Assembly (NCBI RefSeq): GCF_004025535.1
Contig: NZ_QJRG01000049.1
Coordinates: forward strand, 445,517 to 509,516
Direction: 5' to 3'
From: Pseudomonas alkylphenolica
GTDB lineage: Bacteria > Pseudomonadota > Gammaproteobacteria > Pseudomonadales > Pseudomonadaceae
DNA length: 64,000 nucleotides
Position numbers and translations under genes: made by a program. Shown here one piece after another: positions 30,789 through 39,245 of the stretch. The notes under the pieces were generated by a model. It saw only the letters and a program-made list of their open reading frames with translations, was not told the DNA's origin and did not search any database. The stretch's first letter is position 1, and every line of letters starts with the position of its first letter.

Positions 30789-32434
30789 CAGACCAGACAA
30801 GCCAGTTCTTTGCCATTCTCACGGCGGTGGGTGAAGCCAAGCAGGCCAACGCCAATGCTCTGGGCATTCCCTGGACGTTCGCACAAATGGGCGTCGGTGA
30901 CGCCAATCAGACCGAGCCGATTCCGTCGAGAACGCAAACCAAGCTGATTAACGAGCGTCGCCGGGCGCCGCTGAATCAGGTCAAAATTGACCCGGATAAC
31001 GCAAACATCATCATCGCCGAGCAGGTAATTCCCCCGGATGTGGGCGGCTGGTGGATTCGGGAAATTGGGCTATATGACGCGGCCGGTGACCTGGTCGCGG
31101 TGGCCAATTGCGCGCCGAGCTTTAAACCATTGCTGACGCAGGGCACCGGAAAAACCCAAGTGGTGCGCCTGAACATCATCGTTACCAGCACGGCCAATGT
31201 GGAGCTCAAGATCGATCCGGCGGTGGTGTTGGCTACGCGCCAATATGTTCAAGAGACGCTGACCGAGGAGCTGAACAAGCTCGATCGCAAGAACAGTGTA
31301 CGAGTGGCCACGACGGCCAACATCGTGCGCTCCGGGCTTCAGACGATCGACGGTGTGGCCTTGGTCGCCGGTGACCGGGTGCTGGTGAAAAACCAGACAT
31401 CACCGCAGGACAACGGTCTGTACACCGCAGCAGCGGCAGGATGGTCGCGCACACTGGATGCGGACGCCAACGTTGAGGTTACCTCAGGCATGACCGTCCC
31501 GGTCGAGCAGGGGGCGCTGAATGCTGATACCTGCTGGCAGTTGATCACCGATGGCGTGGTGGTCGTGGGCGTTACGCAATTGAACTTTGTCGAGGCGGGC
31601 GCTGCTCGGCAACCGCTGGCGGCGAACCTTACCGCGTTCTCTGGCCTGGCCGGTGCGGCTGATCGCCTGCCGTACTTCAGTGGTGCTGGCGCGTTGTCGT
31701 TGGCGCCCTTCACGGACTTCGGCCGCAAGCAGGCAGCGGCTGCGGACGATGCTGCCGCTCGCACATTGCTTGGCCTCGCGGCCAGTGTACTGTTGACCAC
31801 TCACGTCAATTCGGCGCCGATGGGGGTAACCCTGCACTTCACTGGCACCGAAGCCGAGTGCGTGGCGCAGGGGTTCCCAGCCCTGGGCGGGCTGTCGACT
31901 ACGCTGCGGTTCTGGATTCTCAGCACCGAGGGCGTGAGCAACCGCACGACCCAACGCGCAAAAGAGGTTTTTGGCGGCCTTACGCCTCGCAATCGGGTGT
32001 TTGAGCGCGTCAAACATGATCTGGTTTGGTATGGCTGGGACGAAACACTTACCAGCGCTTTCGTCGCGTCGCAGGCCGAGGTCAATGCCGGGACGGATGA
32101 TACCAAGGTGGTCACCCCGAAAAAGCTGCGCTTCGGCTTTGCCTCTCTGTTTACTGCGAATGGCTATGTAGCGTTGCCCTCGTGGCTTGGCGGGCTAGTT
32201 TTTCAGTGGGGCACTTTGAGCGTGGCGGATTCAACCGGGGTTTATAGCTTCGCCAGAACCATCACTTATCCCAACTCCCATTTGGTGGATATGTTTACCG
32301 ATATTAGTTCTGGCGGTGGCGGCGCGAGGGCCTTTGCGGCTGCAGCCGGTGGGGCCAGAGACACTATCTCTGTCACGTCTGATGGCGCGCCGGGTGGGCC
32401 GGGTGGCCTTTTCTACTTATCTATCGGCTACTGA
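30785..32434 (+). CDS. Tail fibre protein (P2 gpH type), receptor binding
   Basis: A 549-aa fibre. The N-terminal 150 residues are the phage tail-collar baseplate-attachment domain (FFAILTAVGEAKQANANALG, PPDVGGWWIREIGLYDAAGDLVAVA). A repeat-containing shaft (RVATTANIVRSGLQTIDGVALV, DRVLVKNQTSPQDNGLY) follows, then a Gly-rich C-terminal receptor-binding end (SSGGGGARAF, GAPGGPGG). The C-terminus determines host range and is the part most often exchanged. The chaperone gene follows. Confidence 0.88.
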   Translation: MTDQTSQFFAILTAVGEAKQANANALGIPWTFAQMGVGDANQTEPIPSRTQTKLINERRRAPLNQVKIDPDNANIIIAEQVIPPDVGGWWIREIGLYDAAGDLVAVANCAPSFKPLLTQGTGKTQVVRLNIIVTSTANVELKIDPAVVLATRQYVQETLTEELNKLDRKNSVRVATTANIVRSGLQTIDGVALVAGDRVLVKNQTSPQDNGLYTAAAAGWSRTLDADANVEVTSGMTVPVEQGALNADTCWQLITDGVVVVGVTQLNFVEAGAARQPLAANLTAFSGLAGAADRLPYFSGAGALSLAPFTDFGRKQAAAADDAAARTLLGLAASVLLTTHVNSAPMGVTLHFTGTEAECVAQGFPALGGLSTTLRFWILSTEGVSNRTTQRAKEVFGGLTPRNRVFERVKHDLVWYGWDETLTSAFVASQAEVNAGTDDTKVVTPKKLRFGFASLFTANGYVALPSWLGGLVFQWGTLSVADSTGVYSFARTITYPNSHLVDMFTDISSGGGGARAFAAAAGGARDTISVTSDGAPGGPGGLFYLSIGY

Positions 32435-32446
32435 GGTACTCGCGCC

Positions 32447-32881
32447 ATGACCGTATTATTTTCGCCGTCCAGGTGCAGGTTTTACCTGCGCGCGCTTGCC
32501 AATCAGGACACGCCGACTGACGTTATTGAAATCACGGCCGAGCAACATTTAGAGCTGGTAAACGGCCAGGCCAGTGGTTTGCACCTGTCGGCCGATGCCG
32601 ACGGCAATCCGATATTGATCGAGCAGCCTAAGCCGCCTCTGGAGGTGCTGGCCGCGACGGAACGGGCCTGGCGTGATGCTCAAATCAGTTCCACCGAATG
32701 GCTGACTACCCGCCATCGGGACGAACAGGATATGCAGCAGGCCACGACCTTGACTGCCGAACAGTTCAGCGAACTGCTGGCTTACCGTCAGCACCTGCGT
32801 GACTGGCCGGAAACCGAGGCGTTCCCCGATTCGTTGCTGCGCCCGGTAGAGCCGGATTGGATCGCCGAGCAAACCCAATAA
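32447..32881 (+). CDS. Tail fibre assembly chaperone (P2 gpG type)
   Basis: A 144-aa protein of the tail fibre assembly family, which helps the fibre trimerise. The C-terminal LAATERAWRDAQISSTEWLTTRHRDE, LLAYRQHLRDWPE and FPDSLLRPVEPDW pattern is characteristic. It ends the fibre sub-operon, followed directly by a terminator. Confidence 0.87.
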   Translation: MTVLFSPSRCRFYLRALANQDTPTDVIEITAEQHLELVNGQASGLHLSADADGNPILIEQPKPPLEVLAATERAWRDAQISSTEWLTTRHRDEQDMQQATTLTAEQFSELLAYRQHLRDWPETEAFPDSLLRPVEPDWIAEQTQ

Positions 32882-32907
32882 CGCCCCGCACTGACGGGGC
32901 GTTTTCT
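32880..32907 (+). terminator. Intrinsic terminator after fibre chaperone
   Basis: AACGCCCCG (32880-32888), loop CACTGA and CGGGGCGTT (32895-32903) followed by TTCT: a perfect 9-bp stem with a short U-tract, overlapping the stop codon. Confidence 0.82.
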
Positions 32908-32926
32908 TTCCTGTGTTACCCACTCT

Positions 32927-32950
32927 AGGCCCTGCATTGCGGGGCCTTTC
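32927..32950 (+). terminator. Second hairpin terminator upstream of sheath gene
   Basis: AGGCCCTGC (32927-32935), ATT and GCGGGGCCT (32939-32947) with one mismatch or wobble, then TTC. It follows the first terminator by 20 bp and precedes the sheath ribosome-binding site (CTGGAGA). Confidence 0.55.
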
Positions 32951-32966
32951 CGTATCTGGAGAATCT

Positions 32967-34145
32967 ATGAGCGGTTTTTTTCACGGCGTTACCGTAACGA
33001 ACGTCGAAACCGGCGCGCGCACCATTGCCTTGCCGTCGTCCTCGATCATCGGCCTGGTCGACACTTTCACCCCCGGCCCTGGCGCTGACGGCACCCCCAC
33101 GGCGAAAGCCAATGACCTGGTGCTGATCACCAGCGTGCGCGAGGCGGTTGCCGCGTTCGGTGCCGACTCGGCGATCACCAAGGCCTGCCAGGCTATTTAC
33201 ACCCGCGCCAAGGCGGTGATTGTCGCCTGTGGCGTGGCCAAGACGGCGGATGCGGCGGAGCAAACCTCGGCGATTATTGGCGGCGAGCTGGCCGACGGTA
33301 CCCGCACCGGCCTGCAGGCGCTGCTCGATGGCAAAAGCCGCTTCAATGCCCAGCCGCGGTTGCTGGTGACGCCCAAGCACAGCGCGACGCAAGCGGTCGG
33401 TACCGCCCTGGTGGCCCTGGCCGACAAGTTGCGCGCCATCGCCATTCTCGACGGGCCGAACACCACCGACGAGGCCGCCCAGGAGTACGCCGAGAACTTC
33501 GGCGCCAAGCGGGCGTTTCTGGTCGATCCGGGGGTCAAGTACTGGGATACCACGGCAAGCGCTACCGTTGATGCCCCAGCGTCGGCCTGGGTCGCGGGGC
33601 TGTTCGCCTGGACCGACAGTGAGTATGGCTTTTGGGCCTCGCCGTCGAATAAGGAGTTCGCCGGCCTCACCGGTACCGGCCGCTCTATCGAGTACCTGGA
33701 CGGTGACGCGACCTGCCGGGCCAATCTGCTCAACAACGCCAATATCACCACCATCATTCGTGACGATGGTTACCGCCTGTGGGGCAACCGCACCCTGAGC
33801 AATGATCCGAAATGGGCGTTCGTCACCCGCGTACGCACCATGGACATCGTCATGGACGCGATCCTCTACGGCCACAAGTGGGCGGTCGACCGTTCAATCA
33901 CTAAGACCTATGTCAGCGATGTGACCGAAGGCCTGCAGGCATTCATGCGCGACCTCAAGAATCAGGGCGCGATCATCAACTTTGAGGTGTTTGCTGATCC
34001 TGAGCTGAACACCGCCAGCCAGCTGGAGCAAGGCAAGGTGTATTGGAACATTCGCTTTACCGATGTGCCGCCTGCCGAGAACCCGAACTTCCGCGTGGAA
34101 GTCACCAATCAATGGCTGACCGAAGTCCTCGACCAAGCCGCCTAA
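32967..34145 (+). CDS. Contractile tail sheath protein (P2 gpFI type)
   Basis: A 392-aa sheath subunit (P2 FI is 396 aa), which contracts to drive the tail tube through the outer membrane. Segments seen are FFHGVTVTNVETGARTI, SSIIGLVDTF, the C-terminal WAFVTRVRTMDIVMDAI and VYWNIRFTDVPPAENPNFRVEV. Its presence proves a contractile (myovirus) tail. Start ATG at 32967 with CTGGAGA upstream. Confidence 0.95.
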   Translation: MSGFFHGVTVTNVETGARTIALPSSSIIGLVDTFTPGPGADGTPTAKANDLVLITSVREAVAAFGADSAITKACQAIYTRAKAVIVACGVAKTADAAEQTSAIIGGELADGTRTGLQALLDGKSRFNAQPRLLVTPKHSATQAVGTALVALADKLRAIAILDGPNTTDEAAQEYAENFGAKRAFLVDPGVKYWDTTASATVDAPASAWVAGLFAWTDSEYGFWASPSNKEFAGLTGTGRSIEYLDGDATCRANLLNNANITTIIRDDGYRLWGNRTLSNDPKWAFVTRVRTMDIVMDAILYGHKWAVDRSITKTYVSDVTEGLQAFMRDLKNQGAIINFEVFADPELNTASQLEQGKVYWNIRFTDVPPAENPNFRVEVTNQWLTEVLDQAA

Positions 34146-34157
34146 GGAGCCGCAAGC

Positions 34158-34667
34158 ATGGCAATGATTCCCGAAACCCTGGCCAACCTGAACCTGTTTG
34201 TGGACGGCGTCAGTTTTCAGGGCGATGTGCCCAGCCTGACCCTGCCCAAATTGACCCTGAAGATGGAAGAGCACCGCGCCGGTGGCATGGACGCCCCGAT
34301 CGAGATCGATCAGGGCATGGAGAAGCAGGAGGCCGGGTTTGTCACCACCGGCGTGCGCCGCGAGTCGCTGAAGTTCTTCGGTCTGGCCGACGGTACTGCG
34401 TTCAACGGCACGTTCCGTGGCGCCTACAAGGGCTTGAAGGGCCGCATCACGCCAGTGGTGGTCACCCTGCGTGGCGCGCTGAAAGAGGTCGACATGGGCG
34501 ACTGGAAGCCCGGCGACAAGGCCGAGATCAAGCACAACGTCGCCGTCACCTATTACAAGCTGGAGGTCGACGGCCGCCTGGTCTACGAGATCGATCCGCT
34601 TGGCATGAAGCGCGTTATCAATGGCGTCGATCAACTCGCCGCCCAACGTTCGGCCCTGGGCCTGTAA
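34158..34667 (+). CDS. Tail tube protein (P2 gpFII type)
   Basis: A 169-aa tail tube subunit (P2 FII is 172 aa). Characteristic stretches are MIPETLANLNLFVDGVSFQG, LTLKMEEHRAGGMDAPIEID and the tail KRVINGVDQLAAQRSALGL. It stacks in hexameric rings inside the sheath. It has AAGGAG 12 bp after the sheath stop. Confidence 0.94.
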   Translation: MAMIPETLANLNLFVDGVSFQGDVPSLTLPKLTLKMEEHRAGGMDAPIEIDQGMEKQEAGFVTTGVRRESLKFFGLADGTAFNGTFRGAYKGLKGRITPVVVTLRGALKEVDMGDWKPGDKAEIKHNVAVTYYKLEVDGRLVYEIDPLGMKRVINGVDQLAAQRSALGL

Positions 34668-34678
34668 GGAATTCCGTG

Positions 34679-34981
34679 ATGAGTAAAGAGATCAAAACCC
34701 CGAGCTGGCTCGCTGTCCGCGCCGATGGCGTAACCGTCACGCTCAGCAAGGCCAGCCAGGCCAATGGTGTGCAGATCGACAAGGTGGTTATGCGTGCTCC
34801 GACTGTGCGCGACATCCGTGCCGCGCAAGCCACGGCGGGCGGCGACGACGAGCAGCGCGAACTGAACCTGTTCGCATCGCTGGCAGAGGTTGGCCCCCAT
34901 GATCTGGAGGCCCTGACCCTGAAGGACTACAGCCGCCTGCAGGCGGGCTATTTTCGCCTGGTGCAGGACGACGAACTTTGA
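34679..34981 (+). CDS. Tail assembly chaperone E (P2 gpE type), zero-frame product
   Basis: A 100-aa tail assembly protein, the short chaperone made before the tape measure protein. It begins MSKEIKTPSWLAVRADG and ends RLQAGYFRLVQDDEL. The last sense codon and stop read CTT TGA, followed by C, the same 7-base site used for +1 frameshifting in release factor 2 mRNA. The +1 frame stays open for a further 37 codons to 35093, so a longer E-E' fusion is likely. Confidence 0.85.
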   Translation: MSKEIKTPSWLAVRADGVTVTLSKASQANGVQIDKVVMRAPTVRDIRAAQATAGGDDEQRELNLFASLAEVGPHDLEALTLKDYSRLQAGYFRLVQDDEL

Positions 34982-35093
34982 CCCAGGCGTGCAGAAGTAC
35001 CTGGCCAAGCGTTTGGCCAGGGAACTGAATTTTTCCGCTGCAGAGATTGAGGCCATGCCGTTTGACGGCATGGTCTGGTGGCTCACGGATTGA
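34679..35093 (+). CDS. E-E' frameshift fusion of tail chaperone (predicted +1 shift at CTT TGA C)
   Basis: Reading changes by +1 (or -2) at about 34976-34981. The fused product would be about 137 aa, ending QKYLAKRLARELNF, AAEIEAMPFDGMVWWLTD. The downstream piece has no ATG with a ribosome-binding site near its beginning, only a GTG at 34989 without one. It ends 23 bp before the tape measure start. Two-product chaperones by frameshift are conserved in long-tailed phages (P2 uses a -1 shift, Mu -2); use of a prfB-like site here is inferred from the sequence. Confidence 0.6.
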
Positions 35094-35116
35094 GCCCCGC
35101 ACATGAGGGGTAGAGC

Positions 35117-38100
35117 ATGGCGAGCAACAAGCTGTCACTGGGGTTGGTGATCGGCGGCGCTGTCAGTTCGACGGTGCGTTCTGCCTTTACCGAAGTCCAG
35201 GGCCATATCAAGAAACTGGAAGATAAGGGCAACAGGGCCAAGGTGCTGAAAAGTACTATCGGCGAAACCATTCGTCTGCGGGATGAATGGAAGAAGGCGC
35301 ACGACAGCGGCTCGGCCTCGGCCGCTGGGCTGTTGCGCAAGTTGGACAGCAATCTCGACAGCCTGCGTAAGCAGTGGGTCGCGGTAGGGCGTCTGAGCCA
35401 GGAATATCAACGCCTAGGCCGCACCGCCAAAGCGGCCGACCTGCAGATTAAAGGACATCAGCAGATCGAGCAGGGCAAGTCCGGTCTCAAGTCGAATGTT
35501 GGCCAGGCTGTGGTGGGTGTCGGTGCATTGGGCGTGGCCGGTAAGATCAGCGCTGACTACCAGGCAATCATCCGTGACATTGCGATCAAGGCGGATGTCG
35601 CCAATAAGCCGCAAGAAGCACAGATGACCCGCACGGTGATTCAGACCGCGCAAGATACAGGCATGGCGCGTAACGACGTGGCCGACCTGGTCAACCAGCT
35701 CGTTGGCGCCGGTATGGAGTTAGACAAGGCGCTGTCCTATGCGCCGGTGGCAGCCAAGTTCGCCGTGGGGCAGGGCGCCAGTGGTGTCGATACGGCACGG
35801 ATGATCCAGGCACTGCAGCAGAACGCCAAGATCACTGATCCCAAGGTCATGCAGCAAGCCCTGGAGGCCATCGCCCTGCAGGGGCAGGCGGGCAGTTTTG
35901 AGGCAGCCGACATGGCGAAGTGGTTCCCGCAGCTGTTGGCGGGGATGGAGAAGAACGGCAGCACCGGCCTGGACGCGGTCAGTTCACTCGGTGCCATGCT
36001 GCAGGTGCAGATGAAGACCGCTGGCGGCTCGGATGAGGCGGCCAACAACCTCAAGAACTGGATGGAGAAGATCGGTTCTGGGGATGTGGTCAAGGCATAC
36101 AAAGACGCTGGCATTGATTATCAGGCGTCGCTTAACACCGGCATCCAGAATGGCATGTCTACGCTGGAATCCAGCTTCGCCCTGGCGATGAAGTATATCC
36201 AGGCCACCGACCCGGCCAAAGCAGCGAAGATGGCTGAAGCCCAGGCCAAGATCAGCAAGGAAACCGATCCCGAGAAAGCCAAGGCGATGCTCGACGCCCT
36301 GGAGCAATCCCTGCGTACCGGCGATATCTTCGCCGACATGCAGGTCAAGGCGGCGCTGACAGCCTATGCGGCCAACCGGGGGCTGTATGAGCAGCTCAAA
36401 CAAGATTCGAAAAATGCCTCGGGCATTCTCGACAAGAACCTGGCCGAACGGCGTGAGTCGTCGGCACAAATGTGGGCTGAGACCGGGCAGGCAGTTAACG
36501 ATGCGATGCGCAGTATCGGCGATGCGATCCGCCCGGCCACCGATCTGGTGGCCAAGGGCATCAAGACGGTAGCCCAAGGGTTTACCAGCTTGTCGGATGG
36601 TTCGCAGTCCGTTGTGCTGGGCATCACGGCGGTCGGCGCTGCGCTGATGGCGCTGCTGACGGCGGCCAATGCCTTCAAGGTGGCCCGAGGGGTGGTCAAC
36701 ATTGGGCGCGGTGCTTTGCTCGGTCGCGGCGGAACAGGCGCCGGTGGTGTTGCAGACCCGGTGGCGAGCAGGGGCGGTAAAACGGGCATCAAGCCCGTGG
36801 ATACCACCTTGAAAGCCCTGGGTGGTCTGTTGGGGGCGAGCAATGACCCTGATGGCGGTCGTAGCAGCGACCCGCAGCGGGTGTTTGTGGTCAACGCCGA
36901 CGCTTTGGGCGGTCCTGGTGCATCAGTTGGATCGCAGTCCGGCGGTCGCCGTTCGTCACGCCGTCGACGGCAAGGGCGTGCAGGTGGCAATCGGCAGCGC
37001 CCGTCGAGTTCCCGGCCTAAACCTGCCATGCCGCGTCCGGTAGTTGCACCCGTTCCGGCCCCGGGCATGATCGGCAAAATGCTCGGTACCATGGGCAAGG
37101 TCAGCAAATTCGCCCGTGGCGTGCCGGGTGGCAGCGTTCTTGATGCCACCATCATGGGCGTCGATACCTTGGTGAATGCCAAGACCCAGGATGAAAAGGC
37201 CGAAGGTTACGGCGGCGCTGCTGGTGGACTTGCAGGCTCACTGGCCGGTGCTGCAGCGGGGGCCGCGATTGGTTCTGTAGTGCCGGTAATCGGTACGGCC
37301 ATCGGTGGTGCTGTAGGCGCCATTATCGGTGGTATGGGTGGCCAGAGCATGGGCGGGCTGCTGGGTAAGTCCTGGTTTGGTGAAGGGGAAAAGTCGGTGC
37401 AGATTGCCGACGCAGGCGAGAGGGTGCCGACGAGTCTGCAGGCATCTCCCGTCGCGGTGACGCCAGTCGTGACTGCTGTGTCGACACCGAAGGCGGTCCG
37501 GCCTGCTCCGCTGACGGCAGCGGAACTGGATGCAATGAGCCCTGAGGAAGTCGAGCGACGGCATGCCCAACTGCCCGCTATCGCACGCCGTGATCTGTTC
37601 GAAGGGGTGGGCGGATTCGAGGGTACTGGGGGCGGCCTTGGAAAGGGCTTCTCACCGACGTTATCGCTCGACACGGTCCACAAGCCCGCAGAGCGCGCCC
37701 AGGCGCCAACGCAGCTATCTCAGACCGATTTGGGTATGGCCATGCGTGCCCTGGAAGGCGCTTCCCAGCAATCGGGGGTTGCTGCTCCTATGGTGGCCAG
37801 GGTCATTGAGCGCAGCACGCCGGAGGTGCTGAGAGGCGTGCAGGGCGAATCCTCGGACAAGTCCAGCGGCATGGGTGATGTTGTCCGCTCCCTGGTTGCT
37901 GCTGTCCCGCCACCGGCGGTGGCGTTGCCAGTCGCTGCCAAGGTCGCCGATCAAGCCAAGCCAGCTATGCCCTCAGTTGAACAGGTTTTCAACTTCACAC
38001 CCAGCATGCCCATCAATGTGCATGGGGATGTGAAAGACCCGGCCCGATTGGTCAGTGAGCTGATGCCGTATCTGCGCCGGGAGCTGGAGGAGTTCGGCCG

Positions 38101-38143
38101 CCAGGCGGCTGCCCGTCAACTGTCTGATGCACCGCACGTTTAA
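35117..38143 (+). CDS. Tail tape measure protein (P2 gpT type)
   Basis: A 1008-aa protein that sets tail length and helps DNA cross the inner membrane. The N-terminal coiled coil (VQGHIKKLEDKGNRAKVLK) and a TP901-type core (about 130-450) are followed by hydrophobic segments at about 500-520 (VVLGITAVGAALMALLTAAN) and a Gly/Ala-rich stretch near 700-750 (SLAGAAAGAAIGSVVPVIG, GAVGAIIGGMGG). A basic linker (RRSSRRRRQGRAGGNRQR, about 612-630) is notable. The gene is the longest of the prophage and lies after E/E', as always. Confidence 0.92.
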   Translation: MASNKLSLGLVIGGAVSSTVRSAFTEVQGHIKKLEDKGNRAKVLKSTIGETIRLRDEWKKAHDSGSASAAGLLRKLDSNLDSLRKQWVAVGRLSQEYQRLGRTAKAADLQIKGHQQIEQGKSGLKSNVGQAVVGVGALGVAGKISADYQAIIRDIAIKADVANKPQEAQMTRTVIQTAQDTGMARNDVADLVNQLVGAGMELDKALSYAPVAAKFAVGQGASGVDTARMIQALQQNAKITDPKVMQQALEAIALQGQAGSFEAADMAKWFPQLLAGMEKNGSTGLDAVSSLGAMLQVQMKTAGGSDEAANNLKNWMEKIGSGDVVKAYKDAGIDYQASLNTGIQNGMSTLESSFALAMKYIQATDPAKAAKMAEAQAKISKETDPEKAKAMLDALEQSLRTGDIFADMQVKAALTAYAANRGLYEQLKQDSKNASGILDKNLAERRESSAQMWAETGQAVNDAMRSIGDAIRPATDLVAKGIKTVAQGFTSLSDGSQSVVLGITAVGAALMALLTAANAFKVARGVVNIGRGALLGRGGTGAGGVADPVASRGGKTGIKPVDTTLKALGGLLGASNDPDGGRSSDPQRVFVVNADALGGPGASVGSQSGGRRSSRRRRQGRAGGNRQRPSSSRPKPAMPRPVVAPVPAPGMIGKMLGTMGKVSKFARGVPGGSVLDATIMGVDTLVNAKTQDEKAEGYGGAAGGLAGSLAGAAAGAAIGSVVPVIGTAIGGAVGAIIGGMGGQSMGGLLGKSWFGEGEKSVQIADAGERVPTSLQASPVAVTPVVTAVSTPKAVRPAPLTAAELDAMSPEEVERRHAQLPAIARRDLFEGVGGFEGTGGGLGKGFSPTLSLDTVHKPAERAQAPTQLSQTDLGMAMRALEGASQQSGVAAPMVARVIERSTPEVLRGVQGESSDKSSGMGDVVRSLVAAVPPPAVALPVAAKVADQAKPAMPSVEQVFNFTPSMPINVHGDVKDPARLVSELMPYLRRELEEFGRQAAARQLSDAPHV

Positions 38144-38152
38144 GGAGACGCC

Positions 38153-38998
38153 ATGGCTTATATGGAGCAACTGCAATCGGGGCTCAAGTACATCGTAAAG
38201 GCCGGTGAGGCTGGGCGAACCAGTCTCGACGGCATGTTGGGCCCGCTCAATGGCGCCATCAGTGATATGACCGGCGCCGCGTCTGAGTTGGAAAGTCTTC
38301 CATTCGTGGGGCCGTTGGTGGGTGAGAAGCTGCAGCGGAGCATGCGGGCCATCAACGCGGCGCAGTCCATGGCGGGCGAGGTTGCGGCCAAATACAACCA
38401 GGCGGTAAGTGCGGCCGGTCAGGTGCAGGAGCGCCTGGGTACCCTGAAGGAGCAGGCCGGTAAAGCCGGTGCCGCTATCAACCAAATCGCCGGAAAAATC
38501 AGCCCGTCCCTGGGTAACATCTTGCCGACGGGGTCTTTTGCCCCGGAGCTGACCCCGGCGGCCGAGGCGGTAAAGCCCTTTCCGCACCTGCTGATTATTC
38601 AGCCGCTTGAGCCAAACGCCCAGCCGTACTACTTCAACCTCGACACGGCGGCATTCGATGAGCTGCGTCGGCAGACTGCGTTTCGTTGGGCGGGGCAAGA
38701 GCGCTTAAGCCGCAGTATCGCTCAGCAGGCCATCGGCCAGGGTGAGGACAAACTGAGCCTCAAAGGTGCGATCTTTCCCGGGCACAAGGGTGGACTCAAG
38801 CAACTGGATACCCTGCGCAGCATTGGCCGCAATCTGCGGCCGTTGGGGCTGACAACAGGCTACGGCGAGGTGCTGGGTAACTGGTGCTTGCTGAGCCTGG
38901 ATGAGGAACAAAGCAGCCTGCTGGCTGGTGGTATTCCGCGTAAGCAAGCCTTCAGTTTGGAGTTTGTCAGCTATGGCGACGACCTGCAGAACGTCTGA
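38153..38998 (+). CDS. Tail protein U (P2 gpU type) with long N-terminal extension
   Basis: A 281-aa protein. The C-terminal approximately 125 residues are the P2 gpU domain (FPHLLIIQPLEPNAQPYYFNL, TALRRQTAFRW-like segment, RSIGRNLRPLGLTTGYGEVLG). P2 gpU has about 159 aa, so the N-terminal 150 residues, a helical Ala/Gln-rich region (NQIAGKISPSLG), are extra. It acts at the tail tip near gpD. The stop overlaps the X gene by 26 bp. Confidence 0.82.
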   Translation: MAYMEQLQSGLKYIVKAGEAGRTSLDGMLGPLNGAISDMTGAASELESLPFVGPLVGEKLQRSMRAINAAQSMAGEVAAKYNQAVSAAGQVQERLGTLKEQAGKAGAAINQIAGKISPSLGNILPTGSFAPELTPAAEAVKPFPHLLIIQPLEPNAQPYYFNLDTAAFDELRRQTAFRWAGQERLSRSIAQQAIGQGEDKLSLKGAIFPGHKGGLKQLDTLRSIGRNLRPLGLTTGYGEVLGNWCLLSLDEEQSSLLAGGIPRKQAFSLEFVSYGDDLQNV

Positions 38999-39179
38999 CG
39001 GGGATTTGCTCGACACCCTCTGTCAGCACTATTACGGCCACCTCAACGGCACGGTCGAGGCGGTATTGAATGCCAATCAGGGGCTGGCCGATGAGTCGCA
39101 GCCTTATCGGGCGGGGGTGTTGATTGTGCTGCCGGATCTGCCGGTGCAGACCGAAGCGTTGATAAGGCTGTGGAATTGA
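38973..39179 (+). CDS. Tail protein X (P2 gpX type)
   Basis: A 68-aa LysM-like protein (GDLLDTLCQHYYGHLNG, AVLNANQGLADESQPYRAGVLIVLPDL), the size and pattern of P2 gpX. It starts within the end of gene U. A hairpin terminator follows. Confidence 0.88.
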   Translation: MATTCRTSDGDLLDTLCQHYYGHLNGTVEAVLNANQGLADESQPYRAGVLIVLPDLPVQTEALIRLWN

Positions 39180-39201
39180 CCCTGCGGCCTATGTAGTAAC
39201 G

Positions 39202-39225
39202 AAGCCCCGCCCTGTGCGGGGTTTC
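39202..39225 (+). terminator. Hairpin terminator between X and D
   Basis: A GCCCCGC/GCGGGGT stem around CCTGT (about 39202-39222), followed by TTCG. It is the third terminator-like hairpin within the tail cluster and marks the boundary before gene D. Confidence 0.6.
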
Positions 39226-39245
39226 GCATTTCTGGAGTGCATACC

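Noticed and set aside
34989..35093. Independent E' gene starting at GTG 34989
   Set aside because: No ribosome-binding site precedes the GTG, and the prfB-like CTTTGAC at the end of E gives a better explanation.
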